From Candidatus Korarchaeum sp. (lineage in GTDB: Archaea > Korarchaeota > Korarchaeia > Korarchaeales > Korarchaeaceae), in contig JAWAID010000001.1 in the NCBI GenBank assembly GCA_038888615.1, positions 682,001 through 746,000 on the forward strand: a stretch of 64,000 nt of DNA. The letters are read 5' to 3'. This document shows positions 1-8,236 of the stretch, piece after piece (position 1 is the first letter of the stretch; every line of letters starts with the position of its first letter). The notes beneath the pieces were generated by a model. The model was not told the origin of the DNA, did not search any database, and was given only the letters and a program-made list of their open reading frames with translations. The position numbers and the translations under genes were made by a program.

Positions 1-2
1 TA

Positions 3-638
3 AATATACCGATACAGCCTTACTTCAATACCCTAGCTTTCTTGATCATAGAAAACCCATTACTGAACTTATGGGCGAATCTGGGGTTCATCTTCTTGGG
101 TTGGATGTATATGGCCCAGAACCTCCTGAACGACAGTAGGCTGCTCTTCGCTTGGTCCTTCGATAGGCTAATCCCTGAGAAGTTCGCTGAGGTGAGCGAG
201 AGGTTTAAGTCCCCAATTTACGCACTTCTCACCGTTTTCATAATAGCAGAAATCTTCCTATTCGCTATAATCTTCGTTCCTGAGTTACAAGTGATCTCCA
301 GCATAATGGCGCTTTCCTTCTCAGTCATCATAATGTCATTGGCCGCGATATTCTTCCCCTACCTGAGGAGGGAGATGTTCGAGAGGTGTGAGGTGAATTG
401 GAGGGTATTTGGGGTCCCCGTGATAACGATATTGGGCGCCCTATCCCTCACAGTGAACTTGATCGCTAACTACTACTGGATAACGGATCCGAACTACGGT
501 GCGGTGAATGACATCTCAGTAGCGGCGATGCTGACCGTGATACTGGTGGGCATCGTGATATACTCGATCGGCATATACAGGATGAAGAGGAAGGGAATCG
601 ATGTATCTAAAGTCTACACGCAGCTCCCACCGGTCTGA
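3..638 (+). CDS. APC-family amino acid permease, C-terminal part (truncated by window start)
   Basis: This is the C-terminal part of a membrane transporter. The frame is open from the first base of the window, so the true start lies upstream. Several hydrophobic segments are visible (around LGFIFLGWMYMAQNLL, IYALLTVFIIAEIFLFAIIF and VAAMLTVILVGIVIYSIGIY). The sequence SRLLFAWSFDRLIPEKFAEV is typical of the conserved cytoplasmic loop of APC-superfamily amino acid permeases, where it links late transmembrane helices. It ends in a short charged cytoplasmic tail. The substrate is probably an amino acid, but nothing in the fragment fixes which one. The next gene has its own promoter. Confidence 0.75.
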   Translation, partial: NIPIQPYFNTLAFLIIENPLLNLWANLGFIFLGWMYMAQNLLNDSRLLFAWSFDRLIPEKFAEVSERFKSPIYALLTVFIIAEIFLFAIIFVPELQVISSIMALSFSVIIMSLAAIFFPYLRREMFERCEVNWRVFGVPVITILGALSLTVNLIANYYWITDPNYGAVNDISVAAMLTVILVGIVIYSIGIYRMKRKGIDVSKVYTQLPPV

Positions 639-694
639 GAACGGAACCCCTAACTATTTTTATCTTCCCCTCCAATAGGAGTTTGGGGGTCCTC

Positions 695-1588
695 ATGAGG
701 AGGGTAAGTAAGGAGAACGTGATATACACGTTCAGCCCAAAGCATAAACCAGTTGAAGCAGTCAGTCCGGGAGATTACGTGCTATTTGAGACGGAAGATG
801 CGTTCGGTGGCCAAGTGAGAGGGGAAGAGACCCCTCCAGATAAACTCGACTGGTCTAAAGTCGATGGAGCTACAGGACCCGTTTACGTAGAGGGGGCGGA
901 GCCCGGGGATACTCTAGTGATCGATGTACTCGATATAAAGCTTCAGGAGAGGGGTGCCATAGCCGTGATACCCGGATATGGGGGCTTATCTCACCTCGGC
1001 TTCTCACCTAAGGCGAAGGTCGTGAGAATAGACAGAAGCTTCGTTTACTTCGACGACCTCAGGATCGCTGTGAAACCCATGATAGGTACGATAGGCGTCG
1101 CTCCGGAGGATGGTGAGATCCAAACTGGCTATCCCGGAAGGCACGGGGGTAATATGGATGTGAGCGAGCTTGGGATAGGGAGTAGGCTTTACCTCCCGGT
1201 CTTCTGCAAGGGAGCGTTGCTGGCTTTAGGAGACCTCCACGCTGTTCAGGCGGATGGTGAGCTCTGTGTATCGGCTATAGAGTCCCCTGGTGAGGTGCTG
1301 GTGAAGTTAGACCTCATAAAGGGTAGGAGGGGTAGTTGGCCTATCCTAGAGACTGAGGAAAGCTTTCAAGTGATATCAGCCGGTAGGTCCCTGGATGAGG
1401 CGATGAGGGAGGCTGCAGAGGAAGCGGTCAAAGCTTTGATGAGGGCTAGGAGGATCCCCTTCGAGGAAGCCTACATGCTAGGGAGCCTCCTGGTGAACCT
1501 GAGGATAAATCAAGTGGTGGATCCCCTGCTAGGTGTGAGAGCAGTGATCCCGAAGAGCTTAGTTAGTATAAATGACTTCTTAACATAA
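695..1588 (+). CDS. acetamidase/formamidase family protein
   Basis: This is a cytosolic amidohydrolase of the FmdA/AmdA family, which releases ammonia from formamide, acetamide or related small amides. Family features are the N-terminal beta-rich start, GPVYVEGAEPGDTLVIDVLD, the segment PMIGTIGVAPEDGEI, GRHGGNMD, and LGDLHAVQADGELC with the His/Asp pair. At 297 residues it has the size of the archaeal/bacterial short form. An in-frame TTG lies at 683, but the ATG at 695 follows a GGGGGT ribosome-binding site and is preferred. A TATA-like ACTATTTTTATC lies about 30-40 bp upstream. It follows a permease gene, so an amide or amine salvage role is possible; the exact substrate is inferred, not shown. 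Confidence 0.85.
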   Translation: MRRVSKENVIYTFSPKHKPVEAVSPGDYVLFETEDAFGGQVRGEETPPDKLDWSKVDGATGPVYVEGAEPGDTLVIDVLDIKLQERGAIAVIPGYGGLSHLGFSPKAKVVRIDRSFVYFDDLRIAVKPMIGTIGVAPEDGEIQTGYPGRHGGNMDVSELGIGSRLYLPVFCKGALLALGDLHAVQADGELCVSAIESPGEVLVKLDLIKGRRGSWPILETEESFQVISAGRSLDEAMREAAEEAVKALMRARRIPFEEAYMLGSLLVNLRINQVVDPLLGVRAVIPKSLVSINDFLT

Positions 1589-1732
1589 CGTTAACGCTTG
1601 AACAAAGTTTCCCCCTATTTTAAGTTCGGTTCCCAATTTCCTGATCAGACGGTGTTTTCGCTTCAACCTCCTCGGAGCGATGCAGCCGTAGGTGAACAGC
1701 CCCGTTTTTAAATGTGGTTTCCCGTTCCCAGG

Positions 1733-3019
1733 ATGATAGAGGTACTCCCCTCAGTGATAGAGGGCAGTCTACTCGCCCCACCATCTAAGAGCTACTCACA
1801 TAGAGCTCTAGCTATCTCCCTGATATGCGAGCGGAGGTCTGAGATAGAGGGGGTATCGACCTCTAGGGATGTCGCTGCTACGCTGAACGCCATCTCAATG
1901 ATGGGAGCTAATATTGAGGTCAAAGGGGAGGGAAGCGGGCTGAAGGTGAGCGTAGATCCTCCGGAGAGGCCTAAGGTCCCGAACGATGTCGTGGACTGTG
2001 AGGGCTCCGGGACCACGATCAGGTTCTTCGCAGCCATATCGACGCTCACTGAGGACGGCTATACGGTGCTGACAGGTAACGAGAGCCTCAGAAGGAGGCC
2101 GATGGGCCCGATCATAGGGGCGATAATGAGGCTGGGAGGATGGGCCATCAGCACCAGGATGAACGGTCTCCCCCCTCTGGTGGTGAGAGGAGGTGGTCTG
2201 AGAGGAGGTTACGTCGAATTGGATGGGAGCATCAGCTCCCAGTTCTTCTCTGGTCTCATGATAGCCTCAACTAGATTTCATGAGGGCATCAGGCTGAAGC
2301 CGATGGGGGAGCTTGTGTCCGAGCCTTACGTCAGGATGACGGAGGAGGTGCTCAGGAGGAGCGGAGCCCGCGTCGAGCTTGGGGAGGAGATAGAGGTAGA
2401 TCCCGTTAGACCGAAAAAACTTGAATTTAGGGTCCCAGGGGACTTCGGACTCGCAGCTCCTCTGATGGCAATGGCCTCCATCACGGGCGGAAGAGTTAGA
2501 GTAGAGGGGCTAGATAGGTTCCTTCCTCAAGCGGATTCCCTCGTACTGGAATTGCTCAGGGAGTTCGGGGTTCAGGTGAGGGAAGGCGATAACTACGTCT
2601 CGGTTGAGGGGATGCCTAAGGAGGCCGTGAGGATCAACTTGAAGGACGCTCCTGACCTACTTCCTGTAGCCTGCGTTCTCGCAGCCTCCGTTGAGGGGAC
2701 CTCCGAGATAAGAGGGGTGGCTCACGCTAGAGTTAAGGAGAGCGATAGGGTGAGGAACATGGCGCTCGAGCTATCCAAGATGGGTACATGGGTTCAAGAG
2801 CTAGAGGACGGGCTCCTGATAAGAGGTGGGAGGTTGCGCGGAGGGGTTAGGTTAAGCCCTCACGGGGATCACAGGATACTCATGGCCCTAGTGGCGTTGG
2901 CTGCAGCGGCGGATGAGGGCTGCGTGATAGAGGATGAGGGCTGCGTGGCGGACTCCTACCCCAGCTTCTTGGAGGACTCCATCAAGCTGGGGCTGAGGGT
3001 GAGGACCCTTGGGATTTGA
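1733..3019 (+). CDS. aroA: 3-phosphoshikimate 1-carboxyvinyltransferase (EPSP synthase)
   Basis: This is the sixth step of the shikimate pathway: it joins PEP to shikimate-3-phosphate, releasing phosphate, in the cytosol. The protein has the two-domain EPSP synthase pattern: PPSKSYSHRALA at the N-terminus (PEP/S3P-binding Lys and Ser), EGSGTTIRFFAA, LTGNESLRRRPM, DGSISSQFFSGL, KESDRVRNMA and HGDHRILMAL. It is 428 aa from this start, normal for the family. An upstream in-frame ATG exists at 1712, but it sits inside the TATA-like TTTTTAAATG (about 1704-1713). Transcription should begin near 1733, which makes the ATG at 1733 a leaderless start. No other aro genes are in the window. Confidence 0.95.
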   Translation: MIEVLPSVIEGSLLAPPSKSYSHRALAISLICERRSEIEGVSTSRDVAATLNAISMMGANIEVKGEGSGLKVSVDPPERPKVPNDVVDCEGSGTTIRFFAAISTLTEDGYTVLTGNESLRRRPMGPIIGAIMRLGGWAISTRMNGLPPLVVRGGGLRGGYVELDGSISSQFFSGLMIASTRFHEGIRLKPMGELVSEPYVRMTEEVLRRSGARVELGEEIEVDPVRPKKLEFRVPGDFGLAAPLMAMASITGGRVRVEGLDRFLPQADSLVLELLREFGVQVREGDNYVSVEGMPKEAVRINLKDAPDLLPVACVLAASVEGTSEIRGVAHARVKESDRVRNMALELSKMGTWVQELEDGLLIRGGRLRGGVRLSPHGDHRILMALVALAAAADEGCVIEDEGCVADSYPSFLEDSIKLGLRVRTLGI

Positions 3020-3140
3020 CTTTCCTTAGTACAGCTCGAGGTCTTAAGTTCGTCGGGTTATCAAGGAGGCTCAATTCATCCCTATTGAAGAGCGTTGTTG
3101 AGCTTCTAGATAGTTCGGGAGCTCGTAGCTCTCTCTACGA

Positions 3141-3464
3141 TCAGCTATACTCCCTCCATGAGTACTTACACTTAGTACACGTGTATATCCTGGTTGGGGG
3201 TTCATCAGCAGCCCTAGTTTGCACTATTTCTACATAAGCTTGCTCATTTCCGCATCTAGGACATCTCGCCTCGACTATCGGTGCGACTATTCGCTCCTCG
3301 CTCTCTATGATGACATCGCCCTCATCTGAGGCTACTTTGGTCACCACTTGAGAGTTGCCCTTTGGGGCGTTCTCGTTCTCGTACCCACAGCTCGGGCAAT
3401 AGTAAGTGAGCCTTTTCCCAGCTTTCCTCGGTCTTAAAAGAGTTCCGCATTTAGGGCAGAACAT
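3141..3464 (-). CDS. tfs: transcription factor S (TFIIS/RPB9-like RNA cleavage factor)
   Basis: This archaeal transcript-cleavage factor rescues backtracked RNA polymerase. The 107 residues contain two zinc ribbons. The N-terminal one is CPKCGTLL then CPSCG; the C-terminal one is CPRCGNEQAYVEI then CTKCKYSWRE. Between the last Cys pairs is QTRAADEPPTRIYTC, whose acidic DE pair is the TFIIS finger that enters the polymerase active site. It is full length for TFS. It is transcribed divergently from the NYN-domain gene at 3528; the intergenic TATA element at 3491-3504 is nearly palindromic and could serve both. The GGGGGG stretch before the ATG is a plausible ribosome-binding site. Confidence 0.95.
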   Translation of the reverse strand: MFCPKCGTLLRPRKAGKRLTYYCPSCGYENENAPKGNSQVVTKVASDEGDVIIESEERIVAPIVEARCPRCGNEQAYVEIVQTRAADEPPTRIYTCTKCKYSWREYS

Positions 3465-3490
3465 ACCCGTCCCCCCTTCATTGAGCGTAG

Positions 3491-3504
3491 CTTATTTAAG
3501 TAAG
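3491..3504. promoter_or_regulatory. bidirectional TATA element between tfs and the NYN gene
   Basis: CTTATTTAAGTAAG reads almost the same on both strands. It is centred about 30 bp from the ATG at 3528 and about 33 bp from the ATG at 3464, the archaeal TATA-to-start spacing for short leaders in both directions. No other AT-rich element lies in this 63-bp gap. Confidence 0.55.
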
Positions 3505-3527
3505 GCGCCCCCGGGCATGCTGAGAAA

Positions 3528-4040
3528 ATGAGGGTACTAAAGGGAGTGAAAAGGAGGAAAATCAAACAATTAGCCGTAATAGTAGATGGGCCGAATATGC
3601 TGAGGAAGGAATTAGGAATAGATCTAGAGGAAATAAGGAAGTTAGCTGAGAGGGAGGGTAGGCTCAGGGTAGCGGCCGTCGTGCTCGATAGGAAGGCCCC
3701 TGAGAAGCTAGTTGAGGCGGTCACGAACGCGGGCTTCAAGCCACTGATCTCCACGGGGAAGGTAGAAGTTGACTTCTCCATAGCTTGCATGGAAGCTATA
3801 TACGATGAGAAGATAGATATGCTCGTCATAGCGGCTAGGAGCGCTGCTTACATGCCCCTCGTACATAAGGCTAAGGAGAGCGGGAAGGAGGTCATGGTGA
3901 TAGGAGCGGAGCCCGGCTTCAGCACCGCTCTGAAGAAGGCATGTGACGAGTACGTACTACTTCCATCCCCTTCCTCTCAGAACCTCGGCGAGCTTGAGGG
4001 TGATGATGAAGGAGGAGATGGCGACGATCAGAGCTCCTAG
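3528..4040 (+). CDS. NYN-domain (PIN-like) protein, TIGR00288/DUF88 type
   Basis: This is a predicted RNA-active nuclease-fold protein. The NYN/PIN-like core is seen in LAVIVDGPNMLRKELGIDL (first Asp), VEVDFSIACMEAIYDEKIDMLVI (second and third acidic positions) and the Rossmann-like VIGAEPGFSTALKKACDEYVLL. A basic N-terminus (KGVKRRKIKQ) may bind RNA. The last 30 residues are acidic and Gly-rich, with no predicted fold. Archaeal members of this family are conserved but poorly studied. The 3' end overlaps the convergent DUF373 gene by 84 bp, an unusually long antisense overlap in this window. Confidence 0.75.
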   Translation: MRVLKGVKRRKIKQLAVIVDGPNMLRKELGIDLEEIRKLAEREGRLRVAAVVLDRKAPEKLVEAVTNAGFKPLISTGKVEVDFSIACMEAIYDEKIDMLVIAARSAAYMPLVHKAKESGKEVMVIGAEPGFSTALKKACDEYVLLPSPSSQNLGELEGDDEGGDGDDQSS

Positions 4041-5054
4041 TTGGGTGATCATTAAACGGAGCAGACCTATGCCCCCCTCTAAATATTGCCCTATGGAGTA
4101 GAAGGAGATCCAGAATGAGATCACTAGACCCGTCATCATGAGCTTCTCGCAGGAGTTGAGCATCCTCCTAGCTGCGCTCTCTATGGAGCTACCTATGAAC
4201 ATGACTGATATGGATAGAGCTAGGAAACCGCTTATCTCCTGGATCATCCTGGCCGCTATCAGTTCCATCGGGTAGCCCTGGGATGCGAGCGACAGGGCCC
4301 TTGCATATGATAGCGAGATCGTGAGCACTATACCTACGAACCCTATGACTAGGGAGGCGAATCCCACCTGCTTACCGAAGTAACTCACTCCTCTAGCTAT
4401 TCTATCCCTCAGCGAGAAGCCCTTCTCGAGGAAGAACAGGCCCGCCAGTATCGAGACCCCTATGTAGAGGTACTTCTGGAATTCAACGAGCGAGAAGATA
4501 CCGTAGAGTATCAGGATAGCACCGGGTAATCCTAGGAAAAGGGATCTGGATGAGGGAGACCTCATGAGCTTCTCAAAGTACCTCTTCAGGAGCACGTACG
4601 TATGCTCTATCTCCCTGCTCTGCTGCACTATGACCCTCCTCACGCTCCTTATGGGCGCGTATCTCATCAGTATCGGGATTACTAGCTCATCATCAGCGCC
4701 ATCAGAGACCAGAACTATGCTTGTAGGCTTGAACAAATTAGAAACCTCTTTCATTTGCCTGTTTATTTCCTCATCGGCTAGGAGCTCCTTCTCATGATGT
4801 CCGGTGATCGTAACAACCTCCACCTCAGTTCCAGGGTCTGAGAAGATAGCTTTAGCTTCCTCATAGATCTTGATAGCTCCGAATATGGCGTTGGAGTCAG
4901 CTTCGGTTGGATCAGCGAGAGCTAGCTTAGACGCTGCCTCCAGATTAGCTTCCTTACCGATTACGGGTCCCTTTATCCCTGTCTTGACCCCTAGATCATC
5001 GTCCCTGTCCACGCAGACTATGAGTATCCTCTCCTCTAAGCCTCCTCTTTCCAT
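3957..5054 (-). CDS. DUF373 family archaeal membrane protein
   Basis: This is a conserved archaeal membrane protein of unknown function. The cytosolic N-terminal domain (residues 1 to about 165) has the DUF373 signature CVDRDDDLGVKTGIKGPVIG and ADPTEADSNAIFGAI, with a Rossmann-like VVTITGHHEKELLADEEI and SIVLVSDGADDELVIP. The second half has about six hydrophobic helices, from LFLGLPGAILILYGIFSLVEF through LMITQLGALIVAISSFIITL. The 365-aa length fits the family. The gene follows the coiled-coil gene at 5086 after about 30 bp, so the two may be cotranscribed. Its 3' end is antisense to the acidic tail of the NYN gene. Confidence 0.85.
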   Translation of the reverse strand: MERGGLEERILIVCVDRDDDLGVKTGIKGPVIGKEANLEAASKLALADPTEADSNAIFGAIKIYEEAKAIFSDPGTEVEVVTITGHHEKELLADEEINRQMKEVSNLFKPTSIVLVSDGADDELVIPILMRYAPIRSVRRVIVQQSREIEHTYVLLKRYFEKLMRSPSSRSLFLGLPGAILILYGIFSLVEFQKYLYIGVSILAGLFFLEKGFSLRDRIARGVSYFGKQVGFASLVIGFVGIVLTISLSYARALSLASQGYPMELIAARMIQEISGFLALSISVMFIGSSIESAARRMLNSCEKLMMTGLVISFWISFYSIGQYLEGGIGLLRLMITQLGALIVAISSFIITLKLAEVLRGRGWK

Positions 5055-5085
5055 CCCCGGGGAGGGGAGCCTCCCAAAGATAAAG

Positions 5086-5988
5086 CTAGCTAGTGGACCT
5101 ATCCAGGAGACCCATCTCCATCAGGAGCTTCAGCTCATCTATAGAGAGTTTCTCACCACTCCTGTACTTTTCCAGAGCTTCCTCCGCTAGTTTCTCCTTT
5201 ATCTTCCTTTCCACCTCCTTACTACTCTCGAGAGTCGCCTCGAACCTCTTCCTTATCTCCTCCTGTATCCCCGTCATATCGGCTCTCAACTTATCTATCT
5301 CTTCGTCGATCTTATCGACTCTCTCACTCCTCTCCTTAATTTCCTGAGTTAGAGTATCTATCTCCTTATTTGCACTCTCCAGTTCCTCTCTCCTCTTCGC
5401 GATCTCATCGTAAAGACCGTTGAGCTCCTCCCTTATCTTCCCAATCCTCTCCCCAGCATCCCTGACGAAGAACCTCCACTTCTCCATCTCAGTCATGAGC
5501 TCCAAGATCTTCCTCTTCAGCGACTTAGCCTTATTTAAGTTCTGGAGCATGGCTTCATATTGGCTTATCTGCATTACAAGATCTCTCTCCTGATCTCTAT
5601 TAAGGGGAAAGGTCTCTATCTTCCTCTCTAGCCTCGCTATCCTTCTCCTCAGCACTTTCTCAGGGATGCCCACGGAGCTGACGATGTACCTGTACTCCTC
5701 CCTCAGCTTGAGGACCTGATCCCTAACCTCCCTGAACCTCTCTAGAGCTTCTCTTCTCTCTTCTCTAACCTTAACTAACTCATCTTGTAATATTCTCTTT
5801 CTCTCAACAATTCTCCTGAAGATCTCCCTGTCCTTCCTGATCTTATTGATGAGCTCCGATCTCCTCGCTCTGAGTACCTTCAGCTCTTCGATAAGGGTTC
5901 TCCTACTCTCCCTAAGTTCAGCTATCTTACGCTTGAGCTCATTTTCCCTCTGCCTTAGGACGCCTATGGATTCGCTCACCGCGGTCAT
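5086..5988 (-). CDS. conserved archaeal coiled-coil protein
   Basis: This 300-aa protein is almost entirely heptad-rich, charged coiled coil. There is one central break, at SVGIPEKVLRRRIARLERK and ETFPLNRDQERDLVMQISQ, that I recognise as the conserved segment of an archaeal coiled-coil family found widely (a DUF7121-like group; this identification is from memory). The C-terminus has a short helical, non-coiled tail (EEALEKYRSGEKLSIDELKLL), resembling a small binding motif. The function is not known; related archaeal proteins have been suggested to associate with ribosomes or RNA. It lies upstream of the DUF373 membrane gene with about a 30-bp gap. No enzymatic motifs are visible. Confidence 0.7.
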   Translation of the reverse strand: MTAVSESIGVLRQRENELKRKIAELRESRRTLIEELKVLRARRSELINKIRKDREIFRRIVERKRILQDELVKVREERREALERFREVRDQVLKLREEYRYIVSSVGIPEKVLRRRIARLERKIETFPLNRDQERDLVMQISQYEAMLQNLNKAKSLKRKILELMTEMEKWRFFVRDAGERIGKIREELNGLYDEIAKRREELESANKEIDTLTQEIKERSERVDKIDEEIDKLRADMTGIQEEIRKRFEATLESSKEVERKIKEKLAEEALEKYRSGEKLSIDELKLLMEMGLLDRSTS

Positions 5989-6216
5989 GCAGTCTCCTCC
6001 TTCTACCCGTTCTCGAGCATGACATTAGCGATGGGTAGTCTCCTACTTAAAAATCATTCGGTCCGCACATACTTTAAAATAAATTTACTATAGATCGCCT
6101 TTCAATTGTATATAAATGCTGGATAGTGGTGAAAATATGATATTTCATAAAAATACAATGGCATGAATGAGTAAAATTTTTGATAAATGCCCTAAAATCC
6201 TCCTCGTAAGATTTAA
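5989..6216. other. AT-rich intergenic region, no gene seen
   Basis: This 228-bp gap separates divergent genes. Positions about 6060-6215 are far richer in A/T than the surrounding coding DNA and hold several TATA-like strings (around TTTAAAATAAATTT near 6073, GTATATAAAT near 6109 and GATTTAATTG near 6210). No ORF with normal codon use and no tRNA-like fold was found. The first and last strings could be promoters for the flanking genes; the middle may hold a small RNA or simply be unstructured promoter DNA. Confidence 0.4.
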
Positions 6217-6750
6217 TTGATCGATGGGCTCTTGAAACTTATGCTAGTGGATAACGGAATGAGGGTCCTCTGGTTAGCTAGAACTGGCTGGATGCAATCA
6301 GGTGTTCCCCATTGCCTCGCCGAGACGGTCGCTCAACACACATTCATCGCCTCCCTGATAGCTCTGGATCTCTTCCCGAAGATCAGGGCAAGCGGTAAGG
6401 AATTCAGCGAGAGCAAGGTGCTGAAGATGATATTGGTTCATGATTTAGCTGAGGGAGTGAGCGGAGATCTCCCGAAATGGACAGTGGATGTGATAGATAG
6501 GGAGGAACTGGAGGAGGAAGCTATGTCCAAGATGGGCCTACCTGAGGAAATCTCGGAGATCCTCAGGGACTACTCGACGATGGGGACCTATGAGGCGAAG
6601 ATAGCGAGACTCGCTGATCTAATGGCAACTTGGAGGATGGCCATATACTATAAGCAGCTGGGTTACGATGTCGATGATATCCTCAGGAGCTCTCAGAAGG
6701 AATCCATGGAGCTCGCTAAGAAGTTGGGGATACTCGTGGGTGAAGGCTAA
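6217..6750 (+). CDS. HD-domain phosphohydrolase (YfbR/HDDC2-like)
   Basis: This is a metal-dependent phosphohydrolase, probably a 5'-deoxynucleotidase-type enzyme. HD motifs in order: H in ETVAQHTFIA, the HD pair in ILVHDLAEGVSGDLP, and the distal D in ARLADLMATW. LARTGWMQSG near the N-terminus matches the conserved R-x-G-W region of the YfbR family. It is 177 aa, close to bacterial YfbR (about 200). The start is uncertain: TTG at 6217 keeps the first helix, while ATG at 6241 would suit a TATA box near 6210. It converges on moaA, the stop codons overlapping by a few bases. The nucleotide substrate is inferred from the family. Confidence 0.8.
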   Translation: MIDGLLKLMLVDNGMRVLWLARTGWMQSGVPHCLAETVAQHTFIASLIALDLFPKIRASGKEFSESKVLKMILVHDLAEGVSGDLPKWTVDVIDREELEEEAMSKMGLPEEISEILRDYSTMGTYEAKIARLADLMATWRMAIYYKQLGYDVDDILRSSQKESMELAKKLGILVGEG

Positions 6751-7685
6751 GCTTCCACTACATCACCGTACTTGGGTGAGGATCCGGGGAGCTTATAATA
6801 TGGCTCCCTAACCCTAAGGAACTGCTTGAACCTCTCAAGGATCTCCTCATCACTCCCCCCGCTCCTCATCAGGGTGAGGAAGTCCACTAGGTTGTCCTCC
6901 CTATGTATGCAAGGTTTGAAGAAGCCGTCGTGCGTCACCCTGGCTCGCGTGCACCTCATGCAGAAGAGGGGGTCCCCGCCCCCCCTGACGAGCTCCACAA
7001 TAGTGCCGTCCTCCAGATGGAATAGGGGTCTGTTGTGAAGCTCCCTGAAATCCCTCCTCACGGATACCCTCTCCAGCTCCCTCTCGAACTCCTCAAGGGG
7101 GTAGTGGTAGTCCGCTAGCGAGGGGTTGCGTTCCAGAATCTCTATGAACTGGACCCTCAGACCCCTCCTCCTGGCGAACTCCACCACGTCCCACAGTTCC
7201 CCCTCATTTATCCCCCTGATCACGGTGAAGTTAACCTTCACTGGGGCGATTCCCCACCTCAAAGCCTCATCTATGCCCTCTATTGCCCTCTCCAATCCAT
7301 CAACTCCCGTTATCCTGGTGTAAACATCTCTCCTAAGGGAATGGATGCTCACGTTCACTCTGTCGAGCCCAGCTTCCCTCAAAGATTTAGCTCTCTCCCT
7401 TAAGAAGAAACCGTTCGTCACGAGGCTCACCTCATCCACGCCGGAGGATCTGATCTCCCTTATCACGTCCTCCAGGTCCTCCCTCATCAGGGGCTCCCCT
7501 CCGGTTAGCTTTACCCTCCTTATGCCGTGCTTGGAGAGGACCCTCAAGAGCCTCCCGAACTCCTCAGGTCTCATCTCATCACCTCCGGAGCAGTGTCCCT
7601 CCCTGTGACAGAAGAAACAGCTGTAATTACACGATTTAGTCACGGATATCCTCAGCTCAGTGACGGGTCTGCCCCACCTATCCAT
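6747..7685 (-). CDS. moaA: GTP 3',8-cyclase (molybdenum cofactor biosynthesis MoaA)
   Basis: This radical SAM enzyme starts molybdopterin synthesis by rearranging GTP to 3',8-cyclo-7,8-dihydro-GTP. The first 4Fe-4S site is CNYSCFFC, followed by KLTGGEPLMREDLEDVI (SAM binding) and LVTNGFFL. The C-terminal second cluster is FCMRCTRARVTHDGFFKPC. It is 312 aa, normal for archaea. The usual C-terminal Gly-Gly is not present; the protein ends in DVVEA. The ATG at 7685 is preferred over the TTG at 7691 and overlaps the moaC stop, so the two genes are translationally coupled. Confidence 0.93.
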   Translation of the reverse strand: MDRWGRPVTELRISVTKSCNYSCFFCHREGHCSGGDEMRPEEFGRLLRVLSKHGIRRVKLTGGEPLMREDLEDVIREIRSSGVDEVSLVTNGFFLRERAKSLREAGLDRVNVSIHSLRRDVYTRITGVDGLERAIEGIDEALRWGIAPVKVNFTVIRGINEGELWDVVEFARRRGLRVQFIEILERNPSLADYHYPLEEFERELERVSVRRDFRELHNRPLFHLEDGTIVELVRGGGDPLFCMRCTRARVTHDGFFKPCIHREDNLVDFLTLMRSGGSDEEILERFKQFLRVREPYYKLPGSSPKYGDVVEA

Positions 7686-8115
7686 CAACAACGGATTTCA
7701 CCTTCCTCTCAACCGCTATACACTCTATCCTGGTGTGGGGATAGCTTCCACTTTCGTCCTTCTCCAGGTACTTCACCATGTCCCATATGTTGAGGAGAGC
7801 GGCAGCTACACCGTTAAGGGCCTCCATCTCGACTCCCGTCTGAGCGATCGCCTTAACGCATACCCTCACCTCTATAGAATCGTCATTCAGGCTGAAGTCC
7901 ACGTTAACGGATGTCACCCGGATGGGGTGGCACAGCAGTATGCTCCTCGGGGTATCCTTAACGGCCTGCACAGCAGCTACTCTAGCTACCGTGAGCACAT
8001 CCCCCTTCCTCACCTCCCCGACCCTTATCCTCTCGACGGTCTCCCTCCTCAACCTTATCCTTCCTCTAGCCACTGCCTCCCTGTAGACCTCCGGTTTCCC
8101 CGTTACGTCCACCAT
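7678..8115 (-). CDS. moaC: cyclic pyranopterin monophosphate synthase (MoaC)
   Basis: MoaC converts the MoaA product into cyclic pyranopterin monophosphate. Diagnostic segments are MVDVTGKPEVYREAVARG, the active-site LLCHPIRVTSVNVDF, KAIAQTGVEMEALNGVAAALLNIWDMVKYLEKD and the terminal basic strand. It is 145 aa, full length. The ATG at 8115 follows a GGTGAATC ribosome-binding site; a TTG lies one codon upstream. A TATA box (AAAAATTTAAGC on this strand, about 8154-8165) and a perfect dyad at 8130-8149 lie just ahead. It is the first gene of the moaC-moaA pair. Confidence 0.95.
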   Translation of the reverse strand: MVDVTGKPEVYREAVARGRIRLRRETVERIRVGEVRKGDVLTVARVAAVQAVKDTPRSILLCHPIRVTSVNVDFSLNDDSIEVRVCVKAIAQTGVEMEALNGVAAALLNIWDMVKYLEKDESGSYPHTRIECIAVERKVKSVVDG

Positions 8116-8129
8116 CAACGCGATTCACC

Positions 8130-8149
8130 GATCCCCTCGTCAGGGGATC
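8130..8149. promoter_or_regulatory. inverted repeat at the moaCA transcription start
   Basis: GATCCCCT and AGGGGATC form a perfect 8-bp dyad with a 4-base centre. It lies between the moaC TATA box (about 8154-8165) and the ribosome-binding site, at the place where transcription should begin. It could be an operator for a repressor or a 5' leader hairpin. No regulator gene for it is recognisable nearby. Confidence 0.4.
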
Positions 8150-8236
8150 AGAAGGCTTAAATTTTTCGGTTCAAATCGCGAAGAGCTTAGGTCTTCCCAT
8201 CAGAAGAAGCTCAATTTAATCGGCTTGTCGATGGCG

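Noticed and set aside
3016-3237. 73-codon ORF after aroA
   Set aside because: It overlaps tfs on the other strand and has no family or promoter.
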